Positions 34,867-46,372 of a stretch of DNA of 64,000 bases are shown here, piece by piece. The stretch lies in the NCBI GenBank assembly GCA_963682025.1, contig OY821517.1, forward strand, positions 19,604,548 to 19,668,547, in the 5' to 3' direction. The notes under the pieces are model-generated. The model saw only the letters and a list, made by a program, of their open reading frames with translations, was not told the DNA's origin and did not search any database. The stretch's first letter is position 1, and each line of letters begins with the position of its first letter. This DNA comes from Cordilura impudica. Its lineage: Eukaryota > Arthropoda > Insecta > Diptera > Scathophagidae. The position numbers were made by a program, and so were the translations under genes.

Positions 34867-35433
34867 CTATGTTCTCACTGCAGCTAAATCCGCATTTGAC
34901 TCGCTTTATAGTGGATTTAATTAAAGCTGGTCATTTTTTGGGTATATAAATACTGTCAAAATAAAACCCTCGCTTTAGCTAAATCGAGAATAAATCCAAC
35001 AGAAATCAGGGATGTATTGTGCAATTCGCCGCAAAATGAACAAATTTACAACGCTGCAGCAGAAAATTTGCATCATTTTACGACTGTGAATTTTCATTTA
35101 CAACAAAACAAAACAAAAATTCATAAACAAAAGCAGCAAGTGAGTATAGCAAAGAATTGTTTTATTAAAAAATTATTTATTTGTTGCATTTTCTTCGTAA
35201 TATCCATTATGGAAATGATTTTCATAATATAATTTAAATTTTGCATTTTATTTCACTTTTAACTTTTTTTTCGCAAAATTTGTTTTCTCCAAAACAAAAA
35301 CTATTAAAATGTAAATAAACAATTCGTTCGAACAGCTGTGCAGCAACTGTCAAACTAAAGCTACAAATTGTAGTGAGAACGGTGGAGATTAAAAAATAAA
35401 GCTAATGCGGATTTAGCTGCAGTGAGAATGTAG
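34867..35433. mobile_element. 567 bp TIR element (MITE-like)
   Basis: The left end reads ctatgttctcactgcagcta then aatccgcatt; the right end is its inverse (aatgcggatt then tagctgcagtgagaatgtag), about 30 bp with two or three mismatches. Internal copies of the word gctaaatcgagaataaatcc are spaced between. It includes an open stretch near 34,990-35,140 (EIRDVLCNSPQNEQIYNAAA) followed by a good splice-donor-like gtgagtat at about 35,140. The target duplication is not clear; the superfamily is not assigned. Confidence 0.75.
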
Positions 35434-35459
35434 TATTAGATAAGTTTGCAATGTATGTA

Positions 35460-35925
35460 GTGTTCTTTAATTGTAACTAAGATTATAAACTGAAGGAAAA
35501 ACCAAAATGATAAATGCATTTCTGAACGGCTGAAAACAATAAGTAAAGTTATCAAAACTGGTAATAGAAACTTAATGAATAATTATTATATAAACAATAT
35601 ATCGCAATCTGGGGGTGATGTTAAAAAAACACGGAGGTTCTTTAAAAACGTTCTTGGAAGGAAATCTGAAGCTCCTCATGAAATATTGACCCTAGTTGAC
35701 CAAGTATTATCTACCAATATTGATAAAGCGACAGGTTTTAACAATCACGTTTTCAAGATTTCGGACGATATAAAAAAATAAGATTTTTTTAGAGCCAACA
35801 AAGAAGTTGTGCAATGTATTTTAAATGAATTGTCAATGAATAAAAGTGCGGGTAATGATAAAATAGGAAGGAAAATATTTTTGAAATCATATCGGAATTA
35901 ATTACCCTAATGAATTAAAAATTCA
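35460..35925 (+). pseudogene. LINE fragment, start of the RT domain
   Basis: The frame from 35,575 gives GDVKKTRRFFKNVLGRKSEA, a TAA at 35,779, then FFRANKEVVQCILNELSMNK followed by SAGNDKI. The last part matches the conserved linker and block 0 of LINE reverse transcriptases (v...i..l...KS.G.D.i). It resembles the equivalent part of the LINE at 48,650-51,176 but is on the other strand. The rest is missing; a family arm begins at 35,928. Confidence 0.5.
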
Positions 35926-35927
35926 GA

Positions 35928-36359
35928 TATCCCACTCGCATCCCACTAAGCAACCAAAAAACTCTTAAAGAAAAATTCTAAGCTTTCTTTTAGCAAAAAA
36001 AAAGAGGGCATTTTTTGGAAAAAAAAGTCAAAAAAATTTTTGATTTTGCAAAAAAAGTCCAAAAAATTTTTTTTTTAATTTTTTATTTTTTTTTCCGAAA
36101 GATTGGAAAAATTGCTATCTAAACTATTTGGGACAAATTTTGCTAAGAACAATAGATAAAAAGTTACACGGATGAGAAGAAACACCTGTTTGGCCAAAAT
36201 GTCAAATTATTAACCACTTTAACTCTGAGAGTTCTTGACCGATCTTCTTGAAAAATTGTGTTTAAACTACCATCTAATAGGACTAACCTCGGCGAAAATT
36301 TCATCCCGGTCGAAAGACATCGGTTTCAAAAGTTGGGCCACTTGACGTGAAACGCCCTA
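35928..36359 (-). repeat. Solitary terminal arm of the 901-3,716 family
   Basis: Same orientation and content as 3,277-3,716: tcccactaagc..accaaaaa, the A/T tracts, gacatcggtttcaaaagttg, cacttgacgtgaaacgccct. About 430 bp, without the other arm or the transposase. It is either a deletion derivative or a recombination product. Confidence 0.75.
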
Positions 36360-36374
36360 ATATATGTATGTATG

Positions 36375-36480
36375 TATATCGTGGGGCCCAATTATTTTTT
36401 CTATATGTCACAAACGGAATGAGAAACTTATATATGCTCTGTGTAAGTGGTGTGGATGGTAAAAAAAATTCGAAAGGATA
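36375..36480 (-). repeat. Repeat family V fragment
   Basis: In reverse complement it reads ccatccacaccacttacaca, gcatatataagtttctcattc, cgtttgtgac, matching 54,075-54,150 on the plus strand. Short and old. Confidence 0.55.
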
Positions 36481-38075
36481 TTTTCCATCTGATATATTTG
36501 AATCCATTGCTATTTAGCAACTCTTAAAATTGTAAATCTCTCAAAAAAAGAATATTTTGAAATAAATTAATTTAAATTAGTTCGTTTTCGGCTAAAACTT
36601 GTTAACACTGTTTTTTCACTTATGTCCTTAATTTAATATTAATAAAGTTACAAACTCTCTAAAGACTTCATGTTCAAGTACTTAAAATGAACACAAATGA
36701 CATTAAATTTGCAAAAGGAATAAAACGACACAGCACGAATATGATAAAACATATTAAGGGAAAAAAGGAAAAAAAAAAATAAATAAAATAAAAGAAAAAA
36801 ATCATCTAATAAAAATGTGCAAAAATTATATACAAAGGACATTATTAAAATGCAATATTAACGCGTAAGTAGGCAATAAACAGCACTGGGAGAAGCAGCA
36901 CCATGAGTGTTACCAGGAAAATGTAACAGATTCTTGAAAAAAATCAACAACAACACCAACTAAAGTGAGAATATGTATATAATATAGTAAACATTTATAG
37001 AAGCAAAAAAATGAACAAAAATAAGGTGCAAAAATGATTACAAGTCAAGTGGCAGAATGAAAAAGGAAAATGTGACTGGGGAAAATGGTACAGAAATGAA
37101 TGAACCAGTTAGGCAGGCAGTCCCAATTGAAGTAGTTGAAAAACGGCATAAAGTATGTTTAAACGAGCATAATTTTAGGTTTTTAAATTATCTTGCACAC
37201 TAACGCCACCAACTGCAGAACGACTAGTTGACGATGAGCACAAATACATATAAGATATAAAAAAAAATATCCACAGTAAAAAGAAGGTGCTTTGTATGAT
37301 AAATAGTAGAAAAAACGAAGCAGATGTAACACTATGAACATTTAAGATATTGTATTTCGACATACAGGGCTGGAGCAAAGGTTAAAATTTAGAAATAAAT
37401 AAAACAAAAATTATGAACAGGATCAAAAAACGAGTTTTTCTTTGATTTTATAATAAAAAAAAATACTGGATTTGCCTCAGTAACAGATTTAAAATATACC
37501 ATTCATTGTTTTTTAAATTATTCCCATATTCCCATCTAAAATTTCAATTTAACATAAAAATGGAATACAAATATATTTTATTTACATTAAAAATAAATGA
37601 CTGCAAAAGCCTGACTTAGCCAAAAAAAAAAAAAAAAAACGACATCGAAAACAGTGAAAAGGATCCTATGCCAACGTTTTGCAAACGCAAAAGCTCAAAA
37701 CAGTACCGCAAAAAGTGCTTAAAGGTGCTAAGTCAGAATGAAATTGCAAGCGCTAAAAAGCGCTAGTTATATGTTTGTAAATAAAAAAATATTTTTATCA
37801 AATTTTCGAAAAACTTAGATGTTATATATGTATATAATTAAGATCATTTAGCATTTAATCAAATGCCTTGAAATAATATAGATTAGTAATAATAAAAAAA
37901 TAGGTTGAAATATTTTCTTCTACCTGATTATTATAAAATAAAAACGCGTAATTTCCTATCTCATCATCAGGTATAATATTGTATTAAAATAATTTTTTTT
38001 TATACGTTTGCAGAGAATTAATTCTAATATTACTATAACAGCCATTTTTAATCTTCAGTCCATATTTATTATTTA
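36481..38075. other. Intergenic with one short coding-like segment
   Basis: Very AT-rich, with A-tracts near 36,765 and 37,622. Nothing recognised apart from the short frame at 37,057. Confidence 0.45.
37057..37203 (+). CDS. Unidentified coding-like segment, 48 codons plus stop
   Basis: ATG at 37,057 to TAA at 37,201. The product (MKKENVTGENGTEMNEPVRQ, AVPIEVVEKRHKVCLNEHNF, RFLNYLAH) is not low-complexity in spite of the AT-rich surroundings. The bases before it (gtggcag, then aatg) would also serve as a splice acceptor. I do not recognise it, and no neighbouring exon is evident. Confidence 0.2.
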   Translation: MKKENVTGENGTEMNEPVRQAVPIEVVEKRHKVCLNEHNFRFLNYLAH

Positions 38076-38187
38076 CTAGCAGATTCCAGCGCCCATAATT
38101 TGAGTGCAATTTCTAGGCAGCTTTATTTTTCCACTTAGCGAATTCACAAACCAACACTTTTATGGTTTATTATTTATTATTATTGTT

Positions 38188-40872
38188 TTTGGAACGCAAG
38201 CGGCATACGCCAACATAAAAACGAGCTTGAATACTTTCTCAGAAACAAACAAATAGATTTAATGCTTGTTTCTGAGACTCATTTAACACCAAGAAGTATA
38301 TTCGCAATACACGGATATACTTTGTATGACACAAAAGACCCGAGGAACAGAGCATGTGGAGGCTCGGCGATTCTCATTAAATCTCGAATGAAACACTATG
38401 TAATGCCAGAACTTCGTGAAGACCATCTTCAAGCGACATCGGTGTGCCTCGAAGATTTTGGCAGGGACCTGGTGATCTCATCAATTTATTCACCACCGAG
38501 ATTCATAATAACAGCGGAGAAATATACACATTTCTTTAAATCACTGGGACCACGCTTTCTGGCAGCTGGCGACTATAATGCCAAGCATCCTTTTTGGGAA
38601 TCGAGGCTGATTACCCCAAAAGGTCGTGTATTATTTGAAACTGTTTCAAAATTGAGCATGGAAGTTATTTCCGGAGGAGAACCCACTTACTGGCCGACTG
38701 ATCGGCAAAAAATACCAGATCTAATAGACTTCTGTTTATCAAAGGGGGTGTCCAGCCAACTTGTACAAGTAGAATCATCACTGGAACTCTCATCTGACCA
38801 CACTCCCACAATTCTTACCATTTTGAACCCTAACAATGTTGTTCACCCGAGTTCCGGAATAACAAACTGGTTAAAATATAAAAAAATTTATTAGTACCCA
38901 TTGTACAGAAAATATTCCGCTAAGAACACCTAACGATATCGACCTCTCCGTAGACTCCGAAGAGAGTGGCAACGACACAGATCTCCACAACTTAAAGCTC
39001 AATTGAGGGAATCTACAAAAAATCTACAGAGACTGCTACAATCTAAGAAAATCGCATCACTAAATGCATACCTTGAAAGTTTGGACTCTACCCCAAACAC
39101 TGACTACTCATTATGGCGTGCTACAAAAGGTCTAAATAGACCAGCCATAAGTAAGCCTCCTTTGCGAAAGCCAAATGGGGAATGGGCTCGCAAGGATTCT
39201 GAAAAAGGAGAGTTGTTTGTAGAACACTTAAAAAATGTGTTCACCCCTAACATTTCACAAAATATAGTAGAGTTGCCAACTCTTATACCCCAGAACGAAA
39301 CAACTAACCCAATCAGATTTAAAATGCAAGAGGTCGAAAGGGCAATTGTTGACTTAAGCCCAAAAAAAGCACCAGGGATCGATAAAATTAGTAATAAGAT
39401 GCTTATAGAATTACCCCGGGTGGCTTTGATAATAATTCTTTATATTTTCAATGCTATTTTACGTCTTGAATATTATTCCTCAAAATGGAAAGTTTCCCTT
39501 GTCACAATGATAGCCAAGCCGGGCAAAGATAATACAAAAGTCGAGTCGTATAGACCAATCAGCCTTTTGTCGAACATATCAAAGCTGTTTGAAAAATTGT
39601 TCGTGGATAAATTAACCTTAGCCGTTCAACAAAACAATTCAATACCAGACCACCAGTTCGGGTTTAGAAAATAGCACAGCACCATTGAGCAAGTACACAG
39701 GCTGGTTACTGTTATCAGAAAGGCTTTTTAAGAAAAGAAATATTGCTCTGCCCTTTTTATCGATGTTTCACAAGCATTTGACAAAGTTTGGCTTAAGGAT
39801 TTACTCTTTACAATTAAACGCTTGCTACCACCCAATACACACAAACTCTTAGAAAGCTACATCAAAGGCAGGCAGTTTATTGTTAAAGAAAATAGTTTTA
39901 TAAGCACCCCACAAAATATAAATGCCGGAGTTCCACAGGGCAGTATTTTGGGGCCATTATTGTATTTACTCTATACTTCAGATTTACCAACAAATGTTTA
40001 TACCCACACTTCTACTTTTGCTGATGACACGGCAATCTTAAGTGTTCATGAGAACCCAACAGTAGCGTCTCAAAGATTACAAACTAACATCTCTCAGTTA
40101 GAAGCTTGGTTAGAGAAATGAAAAATTAAAGTAAATGAACAAAAATGCATTCATATTATGTTTATCTTACGAAGGGAATCTTGTCCAACAGTTCGTATTA
40201 ATGATTATAATATACCCCATAACACACATGTTAAATATCTGGGCATTCACCTTGACCGTAGAATTACATGGAAAACTCATATAGATGCTAAAATTACCCA
40301 AATGAAATTGAAAACTGTACAACTAACATGGCTTATAGGTAGAAACTCTAAACTTAGCTTAGACTGTAAATTACAGATTTACAACTCGATTATAAAACCC
40401 ATATGGAGCTATGGTATTCAGCTATGGGGAACTGCCTCGGCTTCCAATGTTGAAAAAATACAAAGAAGGCAAAACAGACTGTTAAGACTGATCACAAATG
40501 CACCCTGGTACGTGAGAAATTCTAACATACATAAGGATCTGTACGTCCCACTTATCAAAAGTGAGATCAAAAAATACTGCGGAAGATATATGAAAAGACT
40601 TGAAACACACCCTAATACACTTGCTCGGAATTTATTAAATAATCGTGGCCATCTACGACTTAGAAGACTGGACACGGCAGACTTGGTACAATAAAATTGC
40701 TATAAATGCTCCTGATCACATTTAATCGCTGAGCCCTTGAAGTTTTGTCTGGCACTGGCTGGATTTAATGTCAATATTTAGTTTCAAGATTTGAATACTT
40801 ATTGTTAGTTCACTTAAATTTTGTGAAGATCCAATAAATAAATATGATGAAAAAAAAAAAAAAAATAAAAAA
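38188..40872 (+). mobile_element. Jockey-like LINE, 5' truncated, with target duplication
   Basis: Flanked by attattgtt at 38,179-38,187 and 40,873-40,881. The 3' end has a poly-A tract (about 40,851-40,872) after aataaataaatatgatg. The 5' end is truncated at the start of the endonuclease, typical of target-primed reverse transcription that stops early. Total about 2.7 kb. Confidence 0.9.
38190..40694 (+). pseudogene. Jockey-like ORF2 (endonuclease plus reverse transcriptase)
   Basis: One frame spans the element. It opens WNASGIRQHKNELEYFLRNK (endonuclease start), then LMLVSETHLTP (catalytic Glu), SSIYSPP, LAAGDYNAKHPFW (GDFNAKH-type motif), SSLELSSDHTPTI (SDH motif). After TAG at 38,892 and TAA at 38,931 comes a shortened linker, RREWQRHRSPQLKAQLREST, then RT: SPKKAPGIDKISNKML, YRPISLLSNISKLFEKL, stop TAG at 39,672, ALFIDVSQAFDKVW, GVPQGSILGPLLYLLYTSDL, STFADDTAIL (catalytic FADD), stop TGA at 40,119, VKYLGIHLDRRITW and the C-terminal RRLDTADLVQ. 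Besides the stops (also TAA near 39,728) no frameshift is needed, so decay is by point mutation only. About 80 residues appear deleted between the endonuclease and RT. Confidence 0.9.
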
Positions 40873-41146
40873 ATTATTGTTCTGAATGAAGATAACAAAC
40901 TCATTAATAAACACATTAATACATTTAATAAAACACACATAGCATAAATATAATTTTATATATGTATTAGTAACAACTTTAATTGCAATTTACTCAAAAT
41001 AAAGGGAAATATTTAAAAATCTGTATATCTGCAAAAACGCTAAAAAGAAATACCTTTCAAATAATATACGTTTGGTCAAAATCGGGATAAAACCGTAGAA
41101 CAAAACATCGGTCACAAGAAATCGCCTAGCCTATTAATATTATAGA

Positions 41147-41700
41147 TTAAAGAAATTACAGACATCCTATTCGTTATTTCGTTTTTAAAAAAATTCATTG
41201 CACTGAACATTAATTCGTTTGGAAACTGAAATTTCAATACACATACATTGAAAGTTGCTAATTAAAAAAACCCCGGAATTAATATACTGATTTCTTGAAC
41301 TTATATACCTCAATCCAAAACAATTCAGTTTTGTCTATATTTTTCAATTTACGTGGTTTTAAATTGTCAAATTAATGTTTGTACTATTCGATTTATTTTT
41401 TATCTTTTATAAATTTTATAAAACTTATAACATCTTTAGACTTTTTGGAAAAAAAGGTCTCCTCCTGGACTAATGAAAATTTATTTGTGTTTTAAAATTA
41501 GATGATATTTCAGGTCATAAGAAATAGATTTTGAGAATTCAACTAAATTTTGTTTGATTTAAATGTATGCCCATTTCATAAATTTCATAACCCACACAAA
41601 AAAGTAAGAAAATAATTTCTGGTCTAGACATATTTGTAAAAAATCTATGCACAATCGCGAATAAGCTTTTTATGGAAACTATGCCTGAGAATTGTCGACA
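41147..41700. other. Intergenic with a small family I scrap
   Basis: AT-rich. At about 41,592-41,625 the phrase aaaagtaagaaaataatttc then tggtctagac is a short remnant of the family I 5' end. Nothing else recognised. Confidence 0.5.
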
Positions 41701-44700
41701 GGGTTTACTTGTGGACTACGGATTATATATATATATTTATTCAATTTACTCCTATGAGAAGCATAGGGCCACAACAAAAATTTTGAATCGTGTTCTGTTT
41801 GATGATAGACTTTTAATATCGCTCCAGCCCTTTCCGCTTTTCTCAATGTCCTTTTCAAACTGTCTTCTCAAGTATGCGCCGGACGACCCCTTCTACTGCT
41901 GCCCTGCGGATTCCAGTCAATGGCTTGCCTAGTGATATCGTTTGCGTGTTTCCTCAAAGTATGGCCTATCCAGTTCCACTTGCGTTCCATAATGTTTAAG
42001 TGGATTTTCAGTATATCCTCAGAAAGCGGTTGTTGAAGGTTTGTACATGTTGAAGGAGTTTCGGGGCCGCGTTCCATGTTTCACAACCATGCAGTAGTAC
42101 TGAAGTGACGTTGGATTTAAAAATTCGTAGTTTTATTCTGCGTTAGATAGAAAAGGAGTTCCATACGTTCTTAAGTTGGCCGAGAACCTGCTGTGCTTTT
42201 TTGATTCGGTTTTTGATATCCTTTGCGCTCCCAACGGTACTAGAGATTATGCAGCCTAAGTAAGGGAAGGCTTGTACTTCTTCCACAGGAGTGCCAGCTA
42301 GTTGCTACGGGCGGTTGTTAGTTGGTTTTATTCGCATAGTTTTTGTTTTGTTATTGTTTGTGCAGAGCCCTGCTCTAGCCGCGACCGTAGCAACCGAGTT
42401 GAGTTTTAGGGCCATATCCTCGTAATTATGCGCAAGCATGTAAAACGCCCTGAAGGCCCCAAGTTATACTCTTTGATATTTGAGAGCATGATTAATAGCG
42501 AGCGTTGGGGAGAGGATGCAGCCCTTCCGCACTCCTATTTTAACATTTATACTGTCGCTTAGCTCACCTTCATGCAGAATACGGCAACTCGCTTCGCGGT
42601 ATACGCTTTTTGTTAAATCAATAATTTTTCCAGGGAAGCCTTTGCAGCGAAGAGCAGTCCAGATTGTGTCGTGGTGCAGTTTATCGAATGCTTTTACGAA
42701 CTCGATGAATATTAAGAACAAAGGAGATCGGTGTTCCACACTTTGCTACACTATTATGCGCAGGCTGTCCACGCATGCTTTATGCTGTCGGAAACCTGCT
42801 TGTTCTTCGCAAAGTAAAGAGGGGTAAGCGTTGTAAATTCTGTTGTTGATGACATAAGCTATTATTTTATGGATGCTGCATAGAAGTGTTATACCTTGCC
42901 AATTGGAGCAATTTGGGAGGCCACCTTTCTTTGGTAATTTGACTATGACACCTTCCTTCAGCTCGCTATGGAGATATCCACTTTCCCAAAAACTTATGAT
43001 GAAAAATCTTAGCGCTGGTTATGGGGTCTGCTTTCAGCAATTCTAGGGCGATGTTGTCGGTGCCAGGCGCTTTGTTAGACTTTAGGGGCTTTATAGCGTC
43101 AGCTATTTCCTGTATTGGAGGACACTGAATTTGAAGATTTATACTAACAACATGGGCACCGTAGTTACACTACAATCCATCGTGTGTATCTTCGTTGGAG
43201 AGGAGGTTTGTGTAGAACCTATTCCACTTGCTTGTTGTGCTTCTTCCACACGCTCCCGTTTATCTCTGCGCGCACTCTTTTTTACCATACGATTTAGCCT
43301 AGTGTGGTTACTATTTCTTTCGTGTTTGGCGTTGCGTGTCTTTGCAGCATTAATTGCCTCTTTGGCAGCCTGGAAATCCATGGCTTTCAATTGGTGGTGG
43401 CGAATCCGATGAAATTATTAGCAGAGGATAGAAATCAAGGTTCAGAAAATACACACATGAAACACACAATGTTCTGTTCAAAAGCAGCCAACACATATAT
43501 TTATTTTCATATCAATTATGTGCGTTTCTAAATTTTCTACGGTGCCCAACACAACCATGACTGTGTTCGTTTTAATATTTCGTTATTTACACGAACATTT
43601 TTGTATCATATACTTTTTGTTTCAATCACACATAAAGCACACATTTTTGAGTGTTGCTTTATTTGAAGTTCATGTTCGGTACGTGTAGTGAAAAAAAACA
43701 CAGAACATGTACAATAAACAGGTTCGAGTTCAGTTATATTTTAAGTCGTGTTGTGGCTCGTGTAGTAAGAAAAAACACAACATGTACAATAAACAGGTTC
43801 GAGTTCAGTTATATTTTAAACACGACTTAAAATATAACTGAACTACACGTACCAGAAGATGAACTTCAAATAAAGCAACACTCAAAAATGTGTGCTTTAT
43901 GTGTGATTGAAACAAAAAGTACGTGATAGAAAAATGTTCGTGTAAATAACGAAATATTAAAACGAACACAGTCATGGTTGTGTTGGGCACCGAAGAAAAT
44001 TTAAAAACAAACATAATTGATATGAAAATAAAAATATGTGTGTGTTGGTCTAAGTTATGTTTGTTTACATATATGTACGAGTTTTTTATTCAGTGTGTGT
44101 TTTTTTCTGAACTCTGATAGAAATACATCTTTGACGGCGCTCCATGAACTCCATGCTTCGACAGGGATATTGTTTACAGCTGATTTTTAAGAGTTTGTGT
44201 AGGATGTGACGACATCATCACTTTGTAGATGGGGAATATTAAATTTCCTTGAACGTTTGGTGTATTTTCTTATTGCTGCGATCTTGAGACATACAGTTGC
44301 GATGAGAAGGTGGTGACGTTTGAACCTCTTTTATTTTGTACATCCAGTAATGAACCCCTCCAATTTCTGCTTATCAGAATATGATCGATTTGGATTTCAG
44401 TGCGCTGATCCGGAGACCCCCAGGTTATTTTATAGATTCTTTTATGCGGGAAGAGTGTGCCACCAATCAGGAGGTTATGAGTTGCGCTCGTTTCTGTAAG
44501 AAAATTCCCGTTTTCAGTCATTCGGCCTATGCCGTGTGTGCGCATCACATTTTAGAGAGTTGTATTATCACAGCCGACTTGCGCGCTAAAGTCGCCTAGA
44601 AGGATGACCATATCTACTTGGCTCACATTAATCACAATATCTACTTGGCTCACATTAAATGTGTTGTCAAATTTTGACAATACAGTGTTCAGGTTGTTAT

Positions 44701-45560
44701 AGAAATCTTTTACTGAAAGCTCTCACGTTTCCGTGAGTGCATAGCACTGTATAAAAGTGAGGTTTCTGACTCTTGTACGAAAACGAGCTCCAATTGTACG
44801 ATCTGAGTGAGGTTTCTACTCCATCAGAGCCTTCTGTGCATAGCTCGATAGTAAAATGCCAGCACCGCTTGATCTTAGTTCATTATTCGGTCTCCCGGAA
44901 TATAAGAGAGTGAAATTGTTAGATGTTATGAATTTCCCATAATCTGTCCATCGTATTTCAGCTAGGCCCAGAATTTGTATGTTGTATAGCGAGCACTCTT
45001 TGCACGCTTGATTCAGGTTTGGCGTTTCCAAAAGCTTTCAAACGTTCCATGTTTCAACTTGTGTCGTTATTTTTACTCCAAAAGTCGTCATCAAATTATC
45101 CGGTTGATTTCTTTCTCTTGCTGTGGTTTCAGTAATCATTGGATTTAAGGTGGGCAGCTGATTGGGCTACCGCATCCGATTCTGCTGTTGGGACTGCCAG
45201 CTTTAGCATGCAGACATGCCTCCAGAGCTCTGGGTATAAATGGCAGGTTTTAATCTGCCGGTGATGGTAGGGTTATACCGCACTTTGTAGGTTTTCTGCA
45301 GTAACTTTTCAAGGATTGCCGTTGAGCATCTTTGGTTCCTCCGCCAACAACTTCTCGACATGCGCCTACCCAAGCACTTTCAGCAGCCTCAATTCCATGA
45401 AATATGATGTGGCGAGCCTAATGAAGTGTTTTGTTACGATGTGTTTTGGGGTGTTTGGTCCGCGGGAGGTATTTGATTTCCATCCTCCCATCCACATCTG
45501 GGAGGCGTTCGCTATCCGCCACTGCGACGCGTCCTCTAGGGCATAGAGCCTCCCCCGAGG
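41700..45560 (-). pseudogene. LINE with CFDP2-like endonuclease, near full length, decayed
   Basis: On the minus strand: a GC-richer 5' leader (45,060-45,560), then endonuclease QVETWNV*KLLETPNLNQ, YNIQILGLAEIRWTDYGKF, FTLLYSGRPNNELRSSGAGI, ILLGDFSAQVG, GGTLFPHKRIYKITWGSPDQ, IQIDHILISRNWRGSLLDVQ, then (after an inserted foldback element at 43,436-44,115) the basic linker, NKAPGTDNIALELLKADPI near 43,070, FIEFVKAFDKLHHDTIWTAL, HEGELSDSINVKIGVRKGCI near 42,540, and the C-terminal [16 protein letters not shown] with [13 protein letters not shown] near 41,900. The order and motifs match LINEs whose endonuclease is commonly annotated craniofacial development protein 2-like; the exact clade is not decided here. 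Several frameshifts and stops exist. A 27 bp direct duplication at about 44,611-44,660 repeats VSQVDIVIN. Confidence 0.8.
43436..44115. mobile_element. 680 bp foldback element with 9 bp target duplication
   Basis: The 9 bp gatagaaat at 43,427-43,435 recurs at 44,116-44,124. The ends are inverted (gttcagaaaatacacaca on the left, gtgtgtttttttctgaac on the right), and the inverted similarity extends over about 300 bp per arm, for example ggtgcccaacacaaccatga near 43,541 with tcatggttgtgttgggcacc near 43,973. The centre carries a direct duplication: acatgtacaataaacaggtt then cgagttcagttatatttta at about 43,706 and 43,780. It interrupts the LINE protein. A 9 bp duplication is typical of Mutator-like elements, so a MULE-type MITE is possible. 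Confidence 0.85.
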
Positions 45561-45579
45561 AGTGGACTATGTATTAGTG

Positions 45580-45945
45580 GGTATAATTTACAAACACACA
45601 CCAAATTTTATCGATCTTATAATCATTTTAGTCTGCCAGATAAGAGTTATTTGTATAAGAGCTACGATAGAACATGGATCGATATACAGTCATTCAAATA
45701 GCATTTGTTTTATGGCCGCTAGAAGCTCATGTAGAATTTTTCATTGCAATATATTTATATTTGCGATTACTATGTTTGATTACAAAGTTTACATTGACAC
45801 ACCGACAGACGGATAGACAGGAAGACAGACAGACATACGGACGGATGTACATCGCTAAGAAATTGATTTTGAGTCAATTGGTGTAATTAGGGGTGGGTCC
45901 AGCTCAAATATTTTTGGTAGTTACATATATCAGCACAAACCCAAT
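45580..45945 (+). repeat. DINE-like repeat family I, old partial copy I
   Basis: Matches family I from the cttataatcatttt region to agcacaaa: ggatcgatatacag, atggccgctagaagctcatg, tatatttatatttgcgatta, a degraded GACA/GACG tract (45,803-45,848), catcgctaagaaattgat, caaatatttttggtagttac. Highly diverged. Confidence 0.6.
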
Positions 45946-46372
45946 TAATAATGTTCCAATATTTTACTATATAAGTAAAATGGGATAGAAAAACAATTGA
46001 TAGTTAAGTTTTTTTTTTATATTCATATATTTAGTATTTTCTAAAAAATTAAAGTATTGTTTTTATTAAATTTTCAAAAAATTTTCAAAAATTTTTTTTT
46101 TAATTATAAAACAACTTTAATAAAATTACTTTTTGATGTAAAGTTTTGCCAAGATTTAAAAACGTAGTAAAACAAAATATAATATAATATAAACATAATA
46201 TGAAATAATATTAAATCTTTTTTATGACAATCGAATTACAGTAGTTATTGCACAAAAGCGATTTGAAACAAACTGTTATTTCTCAATATAAATAAAATTA
46301 TCAACATCGGTCTCTTTAACAGAAAAATAAGCATTTGGAATTTCAACTTATAGTAACTAATACTAGCAGATT
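45946..46372. other. Intergenic, nothing recognised
   Basis: AT-rich, T-tracts near 46,010 and 46,096. No feature seen. Confidence 0.5.

Larger units (their letters stand above)
38076..41146 (-). mobile_element. Short non-autonomous Helitron, copy 4, split by a LINE
   Basis: The 3' end (ctagcagattccagcgcc) lies at 38,076 next to host A and the 5' end (…aatattataGA on this strand) at 41,146. The body is continuous except for 38,188-40,872, a Jockey-like LINE flanked by the 9 bp repeat attattgtt, which comes from the Helitron itself. Confidence 0.85.

Noticed and set aside
40418..40675. Minus-strand 85-codon frame
   Set aside because: Antisense to the C-terminal part of the Jockey-like ORF2.
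43304..45546. Several plus-strand frames of 70-90 codons
   Set aside because: Antisense to the minus-strand LINE, whose endonuclease and RT motifs read clearly.
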